From Geosiphon pyriformis (Eukaryota > Glomeromycota > Glomeromycetes > Archaeosporales > Geosiphonaceae), in contig JAAOMT010000597.1 of NCBI GenBank assembly GCA_016748015.1, positions 907,181 to 971,180 of the forward strand: a stretch of 64,000 nucleotides of DNA. The letters run 5' to 3'. The position numbers and the translations under genes were made by a program. The notes under the pieces were generated by a model. That model searched no databases, was not told where the DNA came from, and saw only the letters and a list, made by a program, of their open reading frames with translations. Below are positions 1 through 11,849 of the stretch, piece by piece; within the stretch, counting starts at the first letter, position 1, and each line of letters opens with the position of its first letter.

Positions 1-174
1 ATAAATGATGATTTGGTGTTGCCTAAGGTTTATAGTTTGTTATTTTTGCTTTTTGTTGGAGTTATTAGATTGCTTAATGTTGCTAAAATACTTGGTATTA
101 GCTTTGGTTTTTCTAGATCTTGCTGTTTTTTTTCTGGTATTGATAATATAGTATCTGTTAAGATAGATTTATAG
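1..174 (+). pseudogene. 3' end of TX1-like LINE ORF2
   Basis: The reading frame enters from outside the window and stops at TAG 172-174. It contains GVIRLLNVAKILGISFGF followed by an FFSG motif, the hydrophobic end that I recognise as the extreme C-terminus of the long ORF2 (endonuclease-RT-RNase H) of TX1-like LINEs in Glomeromycotina. The same ending (LLDIIKFFAISFG) closes the minus-strand LINE near 26.45 kb, which supports the call from within the window. It is open over its whole visible length, so this copy is less decayed than the LINE just downstream. Only the last 57 codons are visible and no catalytic domain is present here. Confidence 0.72.
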
Positions 175-300
175 TGTTGCTCTGATCAATCCAAGTGGCT
201 GGTTATATATAGAAAGTACATGATTTGTGTTTAATTTAGATTATTTAGTTTAATATATTGTATTAGGTACCATTTAGACTTTATTTATTAAATAGTAAAA
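175..300 (+). repeat. LINE 3' untranslated tail
   Basis: The sequence after the ORF2 stop aligns by eye with the sequence after the ORF1 stops at 19.55, 60.34 and 62.74 kb, and with the minus-strand LINE end at 26.25-26.39 kb. The shared core is a CTGGTTATATATAGAAAG-like block followed by CATGATT, then an AGGTA..ATTTAG block and an A-rich end. This marks the 3' terminus of the LINE family. Confidence 0.7.
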
Positions 301-321
301 AAATATATATATAATAAATAA

Positions 322-1019
322 GATACATTAATCTATAAAAATTTAAAATCAAAATCTGGTTTGTTTTTGGATTTTTTAAATAATATAATTTATTATTTTT
401 CTTAAGATGACTATTTAATTACAGATTTATTAATTTGCAAATTTTGAATTAATTTTCTTTCTATTTTTTGTGTTTTTTAATTTATTTCAATATCAGTTTA
501 ATAAACAATTTTTTGGTTAAAGTAATTAAAATTTTTTATAGTTATAATTTGTTTTTAGTTAATACTTTATTTTTAGTTTTTTAGTTTTTGTATAGAACTT
601 TTATGTTAATAGTTTTAGATAACTTAATATTTTTTAAGATGTTTTATTTTCTTAAATAATTTGGTATTATTTTATTAAGTAGTTGTATAATAAAAAAGAT
701 AATGTTTTTAATTAAAAAACTTTTAAGATTAAAAAAAACTGAATTTTCAAGACTTAACTTCTAATTAATTTGCTTTTTTTATTATATTTTTAAATATTTC
801 TGATTTTTAATATTTTGTTTTTAAATATGTTGAATTTATGTAAGTTTGATTTATAATTAATTGCTTGATATTAATATAACTTGTTTATTTAGTTATACTA
901 ATAAATTTTTAAATAATTAAATATTATTAATATAAAAATTAATATTGCAATACTTTTTAAGGCTCTAAATTTAAATATAGGTATTATACTATCTAATTTG
1001 GTTTTTTTATAATAACTGA
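322..1019 (+). pseudogene. LINE ORF2 relic, RT end to RNase H (first part)
   Basis: Decayed coding sequence of a second LINE. Near 322-400 the frame reads DTLIYKNLKSKSGLFLDF, which matches KSKAGLS*DF in the RT segment at 63.5 kb. Around 625-760 fragments such as LDNLIFFKMFYF and the K-rich stretch after it fit the region between RT and RNase H. At 1000-1019 it reads towards the RNase H motif TELQ, where the coding sequence is split by the solo LTR at 1020-1924. It starts immediately after the tail of the previous LINE, so it looks 5'-truncated, as is usual for LINE insertions. Stops and frameshifts are frequent; it is not functional. Confidence 0.6.
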
Positions 1020-1924
1020 TGTTATTTATAAGAAAAAAAATACAAAAAAAAAATAAAAAAACAAATTATAAAAATAAGTCAATAGAAAATAGTACTCAAT
1101 ATATAAGTATATTTTTAAAAAATTATAGCATATTGTTAAAAATATGCATATTTACAAGAAATAAATACATTTCCAAGAAATTATAGCACATAGCTTAAGA
1201 ATAAGCACAGTTTTAAAAAATAATATAAAAAAAAGTAAGAATATATAAGATCTTATATAACAAAAATTAAGTATATATAATAGTAGTATCAGAAATAAAA
1301 AAAATACTTAAACAAGTTTTTAGTTAGTTAATAATAAATATTTATAACATATTTTTTTTCAAAAAATAGTTTTCTATATTTTAAAGTAAAATCATCTAAA
1401 TATTAAATAAAATTATTATTTTATTATTTAATTTATATTATTTTTTTCTTTAAATTAAAATTGCTATTCTCCAACTTTATTAGCAACTTATGCTAATAAT
1501 ATTTACTATTTAATTATACTAGACCAATAACTTTTAATTATAATTATTAACAAAACACTAACTTTTTATTTTTTTTATTTTGTTTTTTTGTTGTTTATTA
1601 ATTAATTAAGAGATTAAGTATTAAAATCTTAACATCAAAAATAATTTAATAAAAAACCTGTGAAACAAAAGTAAAAACTTAAAAATAGCTTACCAAAAGA
1701 ACACAATTGTCAGATTAAATTGGTTTTTATGTTAAAAAACAAAATTTAAATAGAAAACACAAATTGAATCTCTGTTTATCATACAAAAGACTTTAACTAA
1801 AACTTTTAAATTATAAAAACTTTCAAATTTGAAAACCTTTAAAAATTAACATTAAAATTAACTATTGAACACTAAATTATGGATTTATTATTTATTTCAA
1901 TATTTCAAATAATTATTTGTAATA
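1020..1924 (+). repeat. Solo LTR of Gypsy family 1
   Basis: The element begins TGTTATTTATA and ends TTTGTAATA, an eroded form of the TGTTAC...GTAACA termini of the other family-1 LTRs. Internal blocks match the LTRs of copy D along their whole length, for example the poly-T run followed by TTGTTGTTTATTAATTAATT. The flanks are CTGA (1016-1019) and CTAA (1925-1928), a 4-bp target duplication differing by one G-to-A change. No internal region follows, so this is a solo LTR left by recombination. Removing it with one flank restores the LINE frame as TELQNIMLILEY. Confidence 0.85.
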
Positions 1925-2870
1925 CTAAATTGCAGAATATTATGCTGATCTTAGAATATATATATTTTTTGTATATTTAAAATAAAATTTAACATTTAAG
2001 TAGCTTTAAATTATGTTTTTTGGAATTGGTTTTGTTTTTACTGGATTTTTGTAATTATTGTTAAATTAAATAACAGCATATTGTTAATATTATTAAAGAA
2101 AAAATCTAAAAATTGTTTAGTGTAAAATTAAAAGATATTTTGGTATTTTTAATTATAAAAAAGCTAATACTATAACTAATACTGTTTCTTTTTTTAATAT
2201 AGTACTTTTAATCTGTGTTTAGAAAATTTTTATTATAATTAATAATATAATTATGTTAGATAATACTAAGTATTTTGTTTGTAAAGTTTTTTAAATAGTT
2301 TACTATATATATTAGAAAGTCAAATTCTGTACTAAAGTTTTAAATAGTAGTTTAATAAAAAATTTTAATTAAATTTGATTATTACTGATTTAACATTTTA
2401 ATTTTTACATAATTATCAGCTTTATAAGCAAAACTATAATTAGTATGTATTTTTACTTTATAAAAATTATATATTATAAAATTTTTATAGCTATTTATAA
2501 ATATTTAAATAATAAATATTATTATAATATTTTGTGTTTTTATTGTGATAAAATTGAATTTTTAGACCACTTTTTTTTATACAAAATAAATATAAATATA
2601 TACAAAAACATTTTTGATTTATATTTAGTTATTTAAAAAATAATATCTGGTTTATATAAATTATCTTTATATATATTTTAACTGTTTTTTTTATGCTGTT
2701 ATTAGAGATTTTCGGTTTTTTTTTTAAATGGTGTTAATATCTGTTTGTTGTTAATTTACATTTTTTAGAAGCAATTAAATCTCCAATAATTGAATTTATC
2801 TTCAAATTATCTCTTATAATTTAAATTACTGGGCTTATAAATAGAATAACCAATTTTATGTTAGTTATTG
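1925..2870 (+). pseudogene. LINE ORF2 relic, RNase H and C-terminal Cys/His region
   Basis: Continuation of the ORF2 interrupted at 1019. RNase H remnants run from about 1925 (TELQNIMLILEY across the junction) to about 2160, including QHIVNIIKEKI and the K-x-K-D segment where other copies carry the KGH motif. From 2265 the frame reads NTKYFVCKVF. From 2445 an open stretch contains YFYFIKIIYYK, then NILCFYC and FLDHFF, the C-x2-C...H pattern of the RVT-type zinc region at the ORF2 C-terminus; several His positions have become Tyr. The relic ends where the LTR of Gypsy copy C begins, before the usual ORF2 terminus. Confidence 0.6.
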
Positions 2871-3619
2871 TGTATAGTTACTTTGTAATAAAAATTAACT
2901 TTTTTTCAGGAATTACTTATTTAAAAGTTCATTAAAATGTATAGTTACTTTGCTGTAAAAGTCAAGTTTTCTGCAGAAATTTTGTTGGTAAACTATTCTA
3001 ATAATTATAATAAGAAAAAATAAAAATAAAAGAAATATAAAAGAAATAAAATTTTATTTAGAGAATTGTTTTTGCTTTAGAATTAAAGTTACTAATAAAT
3101 TATTAAAATTGATAATTAATAAATTTTAAAATGTTAGTTGAATTTTGGAAAATATGAAATATAAATATTAAAAAATAGTTTTCAGAATATATTTTATTTT
3201 GAATTGTATTAATAAGGATAAATCTAAGTAAAATATATTTTCTTGAAAAAAAAAAGCTTTTCTTTTATACAACTTGTTTTAATACTAATCTATAAATTTA
3301 AACTTTTTTTTTATTCTGATTTTAATGAATTAAAAATACATTTTAACAAATTACAAATTGTTTTAATGAACTATTAACTATTTCAGTAAATTATTTATTA
3401 TTTTTACAAATTTTTACAAATTTTGGCAAATTCTTAAATGTTATCTAGTATAAGGTATTATATAATTTGATTATCCTAATTTCTATTATACAAATTAAAT
3501 TATTAATTAAATAGTAATCTTTGATAATTTTGATTAAATAATAAGTAATAATTTGAATAATAATAAAAATTATATAGGTAATTTTATGCTAATTAATAAC
3601 TAAAATTTTACTGGTAATA
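2871..3619 (-). repeat. 3' LTR of Gypsy copy C (family 2)
   Basis: The inner border is set by the purine-rich tract AAGGAAGAAA on the minus strand (3620-3633), which precedes TATTACCAG, an eroded TGTTACCAG. Copy B has the same arrangement at 43813. The outer border is less sure: TGTATAGTTACTTTG occurs at 2871 and again at 2938, so the LTR end holds a direct repeat of about 67 bp. The LTR is unrelated to family 1 apart from the GTAACA-like end. Confidence 0.6.
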
Positions 3620-3639
3620 TAATTTCTTCCTTAAAACTG

Positions 3640-4330
3640 AGTTCTATCGAAATTTAAATATTATCTGTAATATTAAAATAATAGTCTAAAATAATTAAAG
3701 TGATTTGGTCTGAAAATTGTTGAAATTTCAGTTTTATAAGTTTGTCAATGTATTAAATCTTTATTAATTGGAGTATTAGATTTTGTAGAACATTTTTACA
3801 AGTATTGAATAGATTATATAATCTAAAAACTGTTCTAAATTTGTAATGAGTATTTGTTGATTTAGTTGTTGTCTTAAATTTATTGTAAATTTGTTTTTAT
3901 TTAATTTTGAGAATAAAATTGGTTGTTTTAGATTCCAGTTTTTGTTTATAAAGTGGTTTTCTAATATAAAAATATCTAAAAATAAGAATATATTTTTGGC
4001 TTTGTTTATTAAGATACAGTTAAAGTTTTTGTTAAGTTGTGATATTTGGTAAAATATTAATAGGAATAAATGAAAAGTTTTTTTTTAAAGCTTGCTAAAA
4101 AAGTTTTGATAATTGAATTACAAAGTAGTTTTTTGTGTTTTTTATAAGAGTAACAATTCTGAAAATTATTTACTACTGGTATTATAGTTTCTTTTTGAGT
4201 TTAATTAATTTGACTTTTATTAATTATTATAGATAAGTCAAAAAATATTTTTAAAGCTAACATTAATTTTTAAAACATTTGTTAAATGTTTTAGAGAATA
4301 ATTATGATAAAAGTAAATAAATTGGAAATA
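3640..4330 (-). pseudogene. Post-integrase ORF of copy C (decayed)
   Basis: The sequence aligns with the intact 152-codon minus-strand ORF of copy B at 43847-44305, for example around the glutamine-rich and TFY/LFN segments, but stops interrupt it here. It lies between the integrase C-terminus and the 3' LTR. The function is unknown; see the copy B entry. Confidence 0.5.
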
Positions 4331-4549
4331 GAATTTGAAAAAAATTTGAAAAGAAAAATAAAAAAATATTTTTGAGTATAGAGTTTTATATATTTTTGGT
4401 TTTAAATTTTTTTTGTAATTATTTACTATTTTTGTTTTTATGTTTGTATATTATTAAAAAAATATTATGTTAATGTTTAATTAAATGTTCAAATTTGGTT
4501 GTTGTTTTATTATAATTATTAGTTCTAGATTTTGAAGAATATTTTTGGA

Positions 4550-5880
4550 GTTAATTAAAGAAGAATGTATACTAATTTGTAAAATTAAAAATTCAGAATT
4601 GTTCTTAGAGTGATAGTATTTCAATTAATTTCTATATACAACTTTTGATAGAACTTTGTCATTAAGTCTTAATTTATATGATTTATTGTTTAAAATTTTA
4701 TGAATATAAAATGATCTGTTTTATTTATGTTTAAATTTTTTATTCTATTGTTTTTCAGTCTTAGTTCTGTACAAAAAAACTTTGTTTTTAACTTTAAATT
4801 TATTGGTAACTGGTGACAATTTGTTGATATAATATTTTTTTTGTTAAGCTTGAAAATATTCAATATATATAACTGCTATTTATTTTTTTCTTTTCAATAT
4901 AGTAAAAAAGATGTAAGCTCTTTGTTGAAATGTTTTTTAAAAGTTTTTTTTATTAATTGGTTGCACAAAATATGTTTTCATGAAGAAATTAATTGGTAAT
5001 ATTGTTATTTTTTTATAAGTCAAATTAAAAAGTATGTGTTTTATAGTATTTTATTTTAATGTTCTATATATTAATAATATTGATAAAATAAAGATATTCT
5101 ATATTTGTTCAAACTCAATTGAGATTTTGGCTAATGATTTACATAGTGTTTAGTTAATTATTTTACAAATTTATTTATTTATGGATAATATAATAATGAT
5201 AAAAGTTTAATTGAACATCTGTATCTACAAATAATATCTTTATAAATAAAATTTGCTACTAATTTTGTATCTACTTATTGAATGGCTCTGGTTTCAGACC
5301 ATTTAGTAAAATAATCTACTGTGACTATTATATAACAGTTTTCTTAAGTAATAATAGATAATGATTTGACTAAATTAATGTTGACTCTGTTAAAAAGTTG
5401 TTTAACTTTAATTGAATTTAAAAGTTCAGTAAAATAAGTTTTTTATCTTTTTTAATAACTATTACATAATTCTATATATTGTTAAATGTTTTTTTGTATA
5501 TAAAGCCAAAAATAATGTTTTAAAATTCTCTAAATTGTATTATCTTTTCTTAAATATGCTAATGATGAGTTTGTATGCATGTTGTAAAGAATGATTTTTT
5601 TTTGTTTTTTTGAATTAATCTAAGTAAATTTGTTAGATTTTTTTAATTTTAATTTTAATTTTGTTATAATATAGAAAATATTGTTTTAATTAGTATTGTA
5701 ATTGCTGTTTGTTGATTAAAGACCAGTTTTTTGGCATAGTAAGAGTTTCCAAGTAATTTTTGATGTTTTTGTAATTTTTGGAATTCATTATTTGTTGATT
5801 GTTTTGTTGTTATTAAGTTATTAAGTTGTAAGTATAATTCTAATTTTGCTTTATTCTTAAAAAACTATCTATATTTGTGT
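4550..5880 (-). pseudogene. Integrase of copy C (decayed)
   Basis: Aligns block by block with the integrase of copy B (44.7-45.9 kb). Both share the pattern LNG..P, an IN core with scattered stops, and the basic C-terminal stretch. The DDE residues cannot be read with confidence because of frameshifts. It lies downstream (minus strand) of RNase H, as expected for Ty3/Gypsy. Confidence 0.5.
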
Positions 5881-5889
5881 ATAGTTTTT

Positions 5890-7120
5890 CTGATTTGTAA
5901 TATACAATGTATTATAATTAACAAAAAAATTAGTCTATTAAAATTGTTTTGTACTAAGTTTTGATTCTTTTTTATTAAGCTATTTAAAACTAATGTTGTT
6001 GATTATAATGTCAAATTTTTTTCTATTTTACAAGTATTATTAAAAATATTTTAAGATTCAAATAATAGCTGCTGCTTTCAATTTAGTAAAGTCATATTTG
6101 GTTTCAGTAAGTTTGAGTGTTTTATTAACATAAGCAATAATTTATTTATTGTTATTATTATCTAATTATAATAAGATAATACCAAATTCTATATATAAAG
6201 CATTAGTGGCTAAAGAGAACTATTTGTAAAAGTCTAAATAACAAGAACTAAAGCTGTTGTTAATTTTGTTTTAAGAGTTTCAAATGCTTTTTGCTATTTA
6301 TGAATCTATTAATATAGCATGTTTTTGTTAATTAAATAATTAAAAAGTTTTGCAATGTGAAAAATTTTTTGATAATCTTTTGGTAATAAAAAGCTAATTC
6401 TATGAATTTTTTTAATTATGTGGTATTATAAAAATTTGAAAGTTTTTAACAGTTCTAATTGTTTCTAAATTAGATTGGATTTTATCTTTGCTTACAATGT
6501 GTTTTAGAAAAATCAAACTTGTTTTTTCAAAGTGACATTTTTTGATGTTCAATTTCAATTCTGCTTTTTGTAATAATTAAAAAACTTCTTATAAATAAAT
6601 TAAATAAGTTTTAAAACTAAGAAAATACACATTAGTAATATTAAAATAAACAACTATTAATTGCCATAGAAGTTTTTTGTAAACAATATCCATGAATCTT
6701 TGAAATATTGCTAATACATTACAGAATTTGAAAAGCATAATATTGAATTCATAGTTTTTTTTTTATGTAGTAAATGTTGTTTTGAAACAGTCTTTTGGAT
6801 CTATTTTAATTAGTCAATATTTGCTTTCCAAATTTTAAATTGAGAAAAACTCGGTTTTTTTTAGTATATTTAGCATGTTATTAATTTTTGATAGTAGATA
6901 GATATTTTTAATTGTAATACTATTTAGTTGATAATAGTCTATACAAGATTTGATCTTGCTATTTTTTTTGACCAGAACTATTGGTAAGACCTATAGGCTT
7001 CTTAATAATTAGATGAAACTATTTTTAAGTATCTGTTGCATTTTTTTTTAATGAATTGATAATTAACAAATAGAATTCAATAAACTTGTTTGTATTGGGT
7101 AAAGCATCTCTTGTGTAAAT
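5890..7120 (-). pseudogene. RT and RNase H of copy C (decayed)
   Basis: RNase H is recognisable near 6050-6150: IAYVNKTLKLTETKYDFTKL, where the catalytic Glu region ELEA has become KLKA. The RT active site near 6650 reads VYFNITNVYF where the family has YVDD, so both catalytic Asp are lost. The thumb-like connection to RNase H aligns with the open 46568-46813 segment of copy B (IEKCHF...VSKDGV). Ty3/Gypsy order is kept. Confidence 0.62.
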
Positions 7121-7639
7121 TTGATGTTATATAATATTGGTTTTTCTAAGATCATTGTTGTTTTTAGCAAATATGTTAGCATATTTTGTAATTAATTATT
7201 TTAATTGTCTTTGCTGTTAGGATTCTAAGAAACCCATATTAATTCGAAAAAGTTTTTTTTTATGATATAGTAGTTTTCAATAATAAAAATAGTATTTGGA
7301 TTCAGGAGTAATATATGTCTTACAATTTTAATAAAATTAGAAACAGTTTAAGGAATTTTGTTCTAAAAAATATTGCTATATATAACTTCAATTTTTAGTT
7401 TATTTAATAAAATAATGGAGTAATTGTTGGAGTTATAAAATATAACTTGAAATTTTTTTATTTTTTTTGAGATGTATATATTAGGAATTGAAATTTTGTG
7501 TTTTAAACAAATTTGTTCATTTTATTTAAAGATTTATTAGGTGGTAATTGGTTTTAGACAAATATAAAATTTATGATGTTTTCTAAACAGTATAATAATT
7601 GATTAAAAAAGTTAAAAAATCTGGTAAGATTCATTCTGT

Positions 7640-7860
7640 ATATTAAAAACTATATTTATTAGAACTATAAATTATTCAGTTGAACCAAAATCTTGGATTC
7701 TTTTATTGCTTTTGCCTAATTGTTTTTTTTAATTGACTAGTTATAAACCTGAAATGTTGATTAAAAATAGATAAATAGCTTTGTTTGAAATATTCAAATC
7801 GTTCTTTGTAATAAATCTTGCAGTAATAATAAGTATGTGTTTTATATTTCTCTTTTGGTA
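7640..7860 (-). pseudogene. dUTPase C-terminal remnant of copy C
   Basis: On the minus strand the frame reads NKAIYLFLINISGL and, after two stops, KRIQDFGST. The first corresponds to the KIAQAIFLPL block (dUTPase motif IV) and the second to the Gly-rich motif V (consensus RG-x-GG-FGSTG) seen in the copy D pol. This shows that family 2 also carried a dUTPase between protease and RT. Upstream motifs I-III are not readable here. Confidence 0.6.
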
Positions 7861-7872
7861 ATATACAGACTT

Positions 7873-8087
7873 TTATAAATAAAAGCTTTTTATTGTAGTC
7901 ATTATATTTGAGTAGAATATAAGATAATTGTTTCTATAGTTTTGGTTTAAAATACCAAACTTTGTTATAACTCCTAGTTTCTTTGAAAATTTTTTTTTCT
8001 GTTTTTTTGGCTTAATTGAATATTGATCTAAAAGCCATGTAGGTTTTGGAAATTGGCATTTTTTTTCTTTTTTAAATTTGAATACAG
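7873..8087 (-). pseudogene. Basic linker after protease, copy C
   Basis: Minus-strand frame with FKFKKEKK and PTWLLDQYS, a Lys-rich segment matching the stretch that follows the protease in copy D (about 33985-34100). It is the first part of copy C to survive at its 5' side and abuts the end of copy A's LTR, which places A's insertion point just after the protease of C. Confidence 0.5.
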
Positions 8088-8891
8088 TATTACAGATAAT
8101 TATTTGAAGTGTTAAAACAAATAACAAATCTGTAACTTAGTGCTCAATAGCTAAAAATATTAATAATTTCTGAAAGTTTTGGAATTTGAAAGTTTTGGTT
8201 GAGTTTTTTGTATAATAAACAGAAATTTAATTAATAGTTTTTTCTGTGAATTTTTTTTTAACATAATAGCTAGTTTATTTTGGCAGTTATACTCTTTTAA
8301 TAAGTTATCTTTAAGTTTTCTACTTTTGCTTTTAGGTCTTTTACCAGACTATTTTTGACATTAAATATTTAATGCTTAATTTTTTTAATTAATAAGTAAA
8401 CAACAAAAAAATAAAACAAAATAAAAAATTAGTATTCTGTTAATAATCATAATCAAGAGTTATTGGTCCAATATAGTTAAGTATTAGATTTTATCAATAT
8501 GAAATATTAATAATATGGAATAGATTAATATTTCTTTAATTAAGTAATGATAACATGAATTTGATAATAATTAGATATTTTATTAATATTAATATAATTT
8601 CATTTCAAATTATAAAAAACTATTTTTTAAAGAAAAAAGTATAAGATAAATAATTATTATTAGTTACTATTTTGTTTAAGTCTGTTTTTTTTGCTTTTAA
8701 TACTCTTGCTATATATATATGATTTATGTTATACAAGATTCTTTAACATCTTTCAATTTTTTTAACAGGAATTGTGAAATTTTGGAATTCTGCAATTCTT
8801 CAAGAGAAATTTCAAAATTCGTTTTTTTATTATGTCTATTTTTGATTGACTATTTTATCTACTATTATAATTTTAATTTTTATAAATAACA
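8088..8891 (-). repeat. 3' LTR of Gypsy copy A (family 1)
   Basis: The reverse complement starts TGTTATTTATAAAAATT at 8891 and ends CTGTAATA at 8088. It is preceded on the minus strand by the purine tract AAAAGAAAAG (8895-8906), as in D. It retains the GAATTC-rich palindromes near 8765-8820 and a CCAAT-box position now reading TCAAT near 8850. The low-coordinate flank is copy C coding sequence. Confidence 0.82.
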
Positions 8892-8914
8892 TTATTCTTT
8901 TCTTTTAATATTGA

Positions 8915-9655
8915 GTTTTGTTAAGATTTTCTAAATCTCCTAAATCTCTCTTTTGAATTAGCTTCATAACTTTTTTCTTGAGAATTGTTTTTGTAATTCT
9001 GGTCTGCAATTCATTAAATTGGGCATTGATTAATTTTTCCAGTTAATTAATAGTTATTGTACTTATTACTAAGTGTAGCAATATTTCTGATCAATCTTAA
9101 AATCTCATTTGTAGTCAATAGATAATTTTTATATATATGAGTATATTGTTTTTTTTACTACTTATTTAATTTGTTGTAATATAATTATATTAAATATTTT
9201 TTGGTTTTATTTATATATAAGTTCTAAATATTTAGTTTTTATTCTAATTAATAATAGCAAAAGTTTTTGGGAATTTATTGTGTTTATTGATTTCAATTTT
9301 CTAATATTACTTCTTTATTTAATATCACTATTCTTAGAGTTTTTAGTGTTTTTCTCATTTTTTCTATTATTTTGTTTACTAAATTTTTAAAAATATGATA
9401 TTTGGAATTTTGTTTTTTTATTTGAAATTTTTGATTTATTTTTTTGTCTTTATATTAGATTATTTGTTTGTTAATAGTGACTTTTAAACTTTATTTTTGA
9501 TGTTGAATAAGTTGTAATAATTGTTGTATAAGTAAGTAAATATTGTTAGTAATTTTTATTTTTCCATTTGTTTTTGTTATATGTATTGGTTTTTTATATA
9601 CTGTTTTTGTAAATCAATTTAATATGTTTGTGTTAATGATTATAATTGGTTCTAA
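8915..9655 (-). pseudogene. Post-integrase ORF of copy A (decayed)
   Basis: On the minus strand it reads NNIYLLIQQLLQLIQHQK and later ILENWN, matching the D copy at 38757-39029 nearly residue for residue (NNIYLLTQQLLKLI and ILENWN). A second conserved part continues to the LTR. Its preservation in two insertions at the same place argues that this is a genuine coding region of the family. It shows no membrane segment and no domain I recognise. Stops and one frameshift are present. Confidence 0.6.
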
Positions 9656-9659
9656 ATTT

Positions 9660-11800
9660 TGTAGAATTTTATCTGATTAAACTAGTATTTGTTGTACTTC
9701 CAATTGTAAAATATTACTAATAAATAATAATAATATATTATAATATGGTTTTAATTGATTACTATGTGCTGTTTTAGTTAAAATTTTGTTGTCTTATCTT
9801 AATTTATAAGCTCTATATTTTAGAATTTTTTTAATGTAAAATGGTCTATTTTATTTGGGGTCAAATTTTCTACTTCATTGTTTTTCTACTGTTACTTATA
9901 AAAATTAAGAATTATAATAATAAGTAAAATAGTCAATTAAAAATAAATTTAATAAAAGAAGAATTGTAGTATTTCAAAATTTCAAAATTCTAGAATTTTT
10001 TTCAAGAAATTGCAGAATTCTAGAATTTTTTTTAAAAAAATTGAAAAATTTCAAAGAATTTTATATAACATAAATTATGTATATATAGTAAGAGTATTAA
10101 AAACAAAAAAAAAAGATTTAATTCAGTTCAGAACAATAATACTCTTTTTTTTAAAAGATAATTTTCTATAACTTAAAACAGAATCACATTAATATTAACA
10201 AAATATCTAATTATTATTAAATCTATAATATTATTAAAAAAATATTAATCATTTTCATACTATTAACATTTTATATTAATAAAATCTAATACTTAACTAT
10301 ATTAAAACAATAGCTTTTAATTATAGCTATTAATAAAATACTAATTTTTTATTTTATTTTATTTTTTTATTGATTTTGTTTTATTTTTTTATTATTTACT
10401 AAATGATTAAAGAGATTAAATATTAAATATTTAACATCAAAAATAGTTTGATAAAAAATCTGAGAACAAAAATAGAAATTTAATGATAATTTACTAAAAG
10501 AGCATGACTATTAAAATAAATTGGTTATTACACTAAAAAAAAAATTTATAGAAGAAATCATTAATTAAATTTCTGTCTATTATATAAAAGACTCAACCAA
10601 AACTTTTAAACTCCAAAATTTTTAGAATTCCCAATATTTTTAGCTATTAAGCACTAAGTTATAGATTTGTTATTTGTTTTAATATCTTAAATAATTATTT
10701 GTAATACTACTTTGATACAATATAAGAGTATTTTGTTTCTAATCTTGAATTTGACTGATTTACCTAATAACTGGTTATGTTATTTTTTTGTTTTACTTAT
10801 GACTTTTGTATATTATTAGTTATTCTTTGCTTTTTGTTTTTTAAAGTTTCTATTAAGTTGTATGTTCTTTGGAAATTGGCTTCTGTTATTGACTCTATTA
10901 AATATATATTAATATCTATCTTAACTGGTAATATTGCTCTTTTATCATAAAATAGTTCAAATAGTATTGCTTATGTAATATTTTGCTTTATTGTTCAATA
11001 AGCAAATAATACTAATAATATAAATACATTCTATTTATTTTGGTTTTTTTTGGCTAATTTTGACTATTACTTTATACAATGTTTTATTTATTTTTTTAAC
11101 TAAGCTATTTGTTTATGGATTATATAGTAATGATAATAGTTTCTTAATTTTAAATTTTTGACTTAATTTTATTAATATTTTGCTTACAAAGTAAGTTCTT
11201 TGGTTTAATAACAATTTTTTTGAACATCTATGTTAACAAATCAAATTTTGGTGTATGAATTTGGCTTTTAATTCTATATCTGCTCTTTGAATTGCTTTTA
11301 CTTCTGGCTATTTTGTAAGATAATCTATGATTACTGCTATATATTAATTGTTTTTGCTGATTATAATTGATGATCTGACTAAGTTAATTCCAATTTGATC
11401 AAATAGTTGTTCCACTTTAATTAGTTTTAGCAGTTTACTGGATTTTTTTTTTTTTTTTTATAAACATCACAATTTTGAATATATTAAATGATGTTTGGAT
11501 ATATAGATGGCCAATAGTATTTTTTTCTGGTTTTTTTATAATTGCTTTTTTATGAAAATATTCTGCTGTTAGATCTGAATATATATTGAACAGTATTTTT
11601 TTTTTTGGTTCTGTAATTACTCTGAGTAGTTGGTTTAGATATTTTTTGTTTTTTTTATATAATATATTTTGGTAAGTAATAAAGTATTTTAATTGTTGTT
11701 TTATGTTGTTTTGTTTTTTTTTGAGATAATTTTTTCTTAAACTATTAAATATTAATATAATATTAGAGTTATTAATATTTTTGTATGTTTATTTTTTGTT
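9660..11800 (-). pseudogene. Integrase of copy A, split by a solo LTR
   Basis: The integrase C-terminus lies at 9660-9889 and continues at 10711-11800. At the junction the frame KIRNKILLYCIK matches KIKNKVFLYCIK of copy D. Core fragments near 11.0-11.3 kb align with D's integrase, but stops are frequent. The interruption is the opposite-strand LTR 9890-10706, so the integrase had probably already been lost or was lost then. Confidence 0.6.
9890..10706 (+). repeat. Solo LTR of family 1 nested in copy A
   Basis: Starts TGTTACTTATAAAAATTA and ends TTTGTAATA, in the orientation opposite to its host copy A. The flanks CTAC (9886-9889) and CTAC (10707-10710) form a perfect 4-bp target duplication. 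It keeps parts of the GAATTC-rich palindrome array near 9975-10060 and a TATA-like ATGTATATATAGTA near 10078. No internal sequence follows. Confidence 0.88.
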
Positions 11801-11849
11801 ATATTTTTGAGTAAAAATGTTTTTAGATTTGTTTTATTTATAACAAACT

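Larger units (their letters stand above)
2871..8087 (-). mobile_element. Ty3/Gypsy element, family 2 (copy C), 5'-truncated
   Basis: Reading on the minus strand, the order is Cys-rich linker, dUTPase end, RT, RNase H, integrase, post-integrase ORF, polypurine tract and 3' LTR. It is collinear with copy B (43.0-47.7 kb) from about 7440 downwards. Gag, protease and the 5' LTR are absent, because copy A's 3' LTR sits directly against the protease/Cys-rich junction at 8087/8088. The copy is heavily decayed, with stops and frameshifts throughout. Confidence 0.72.
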
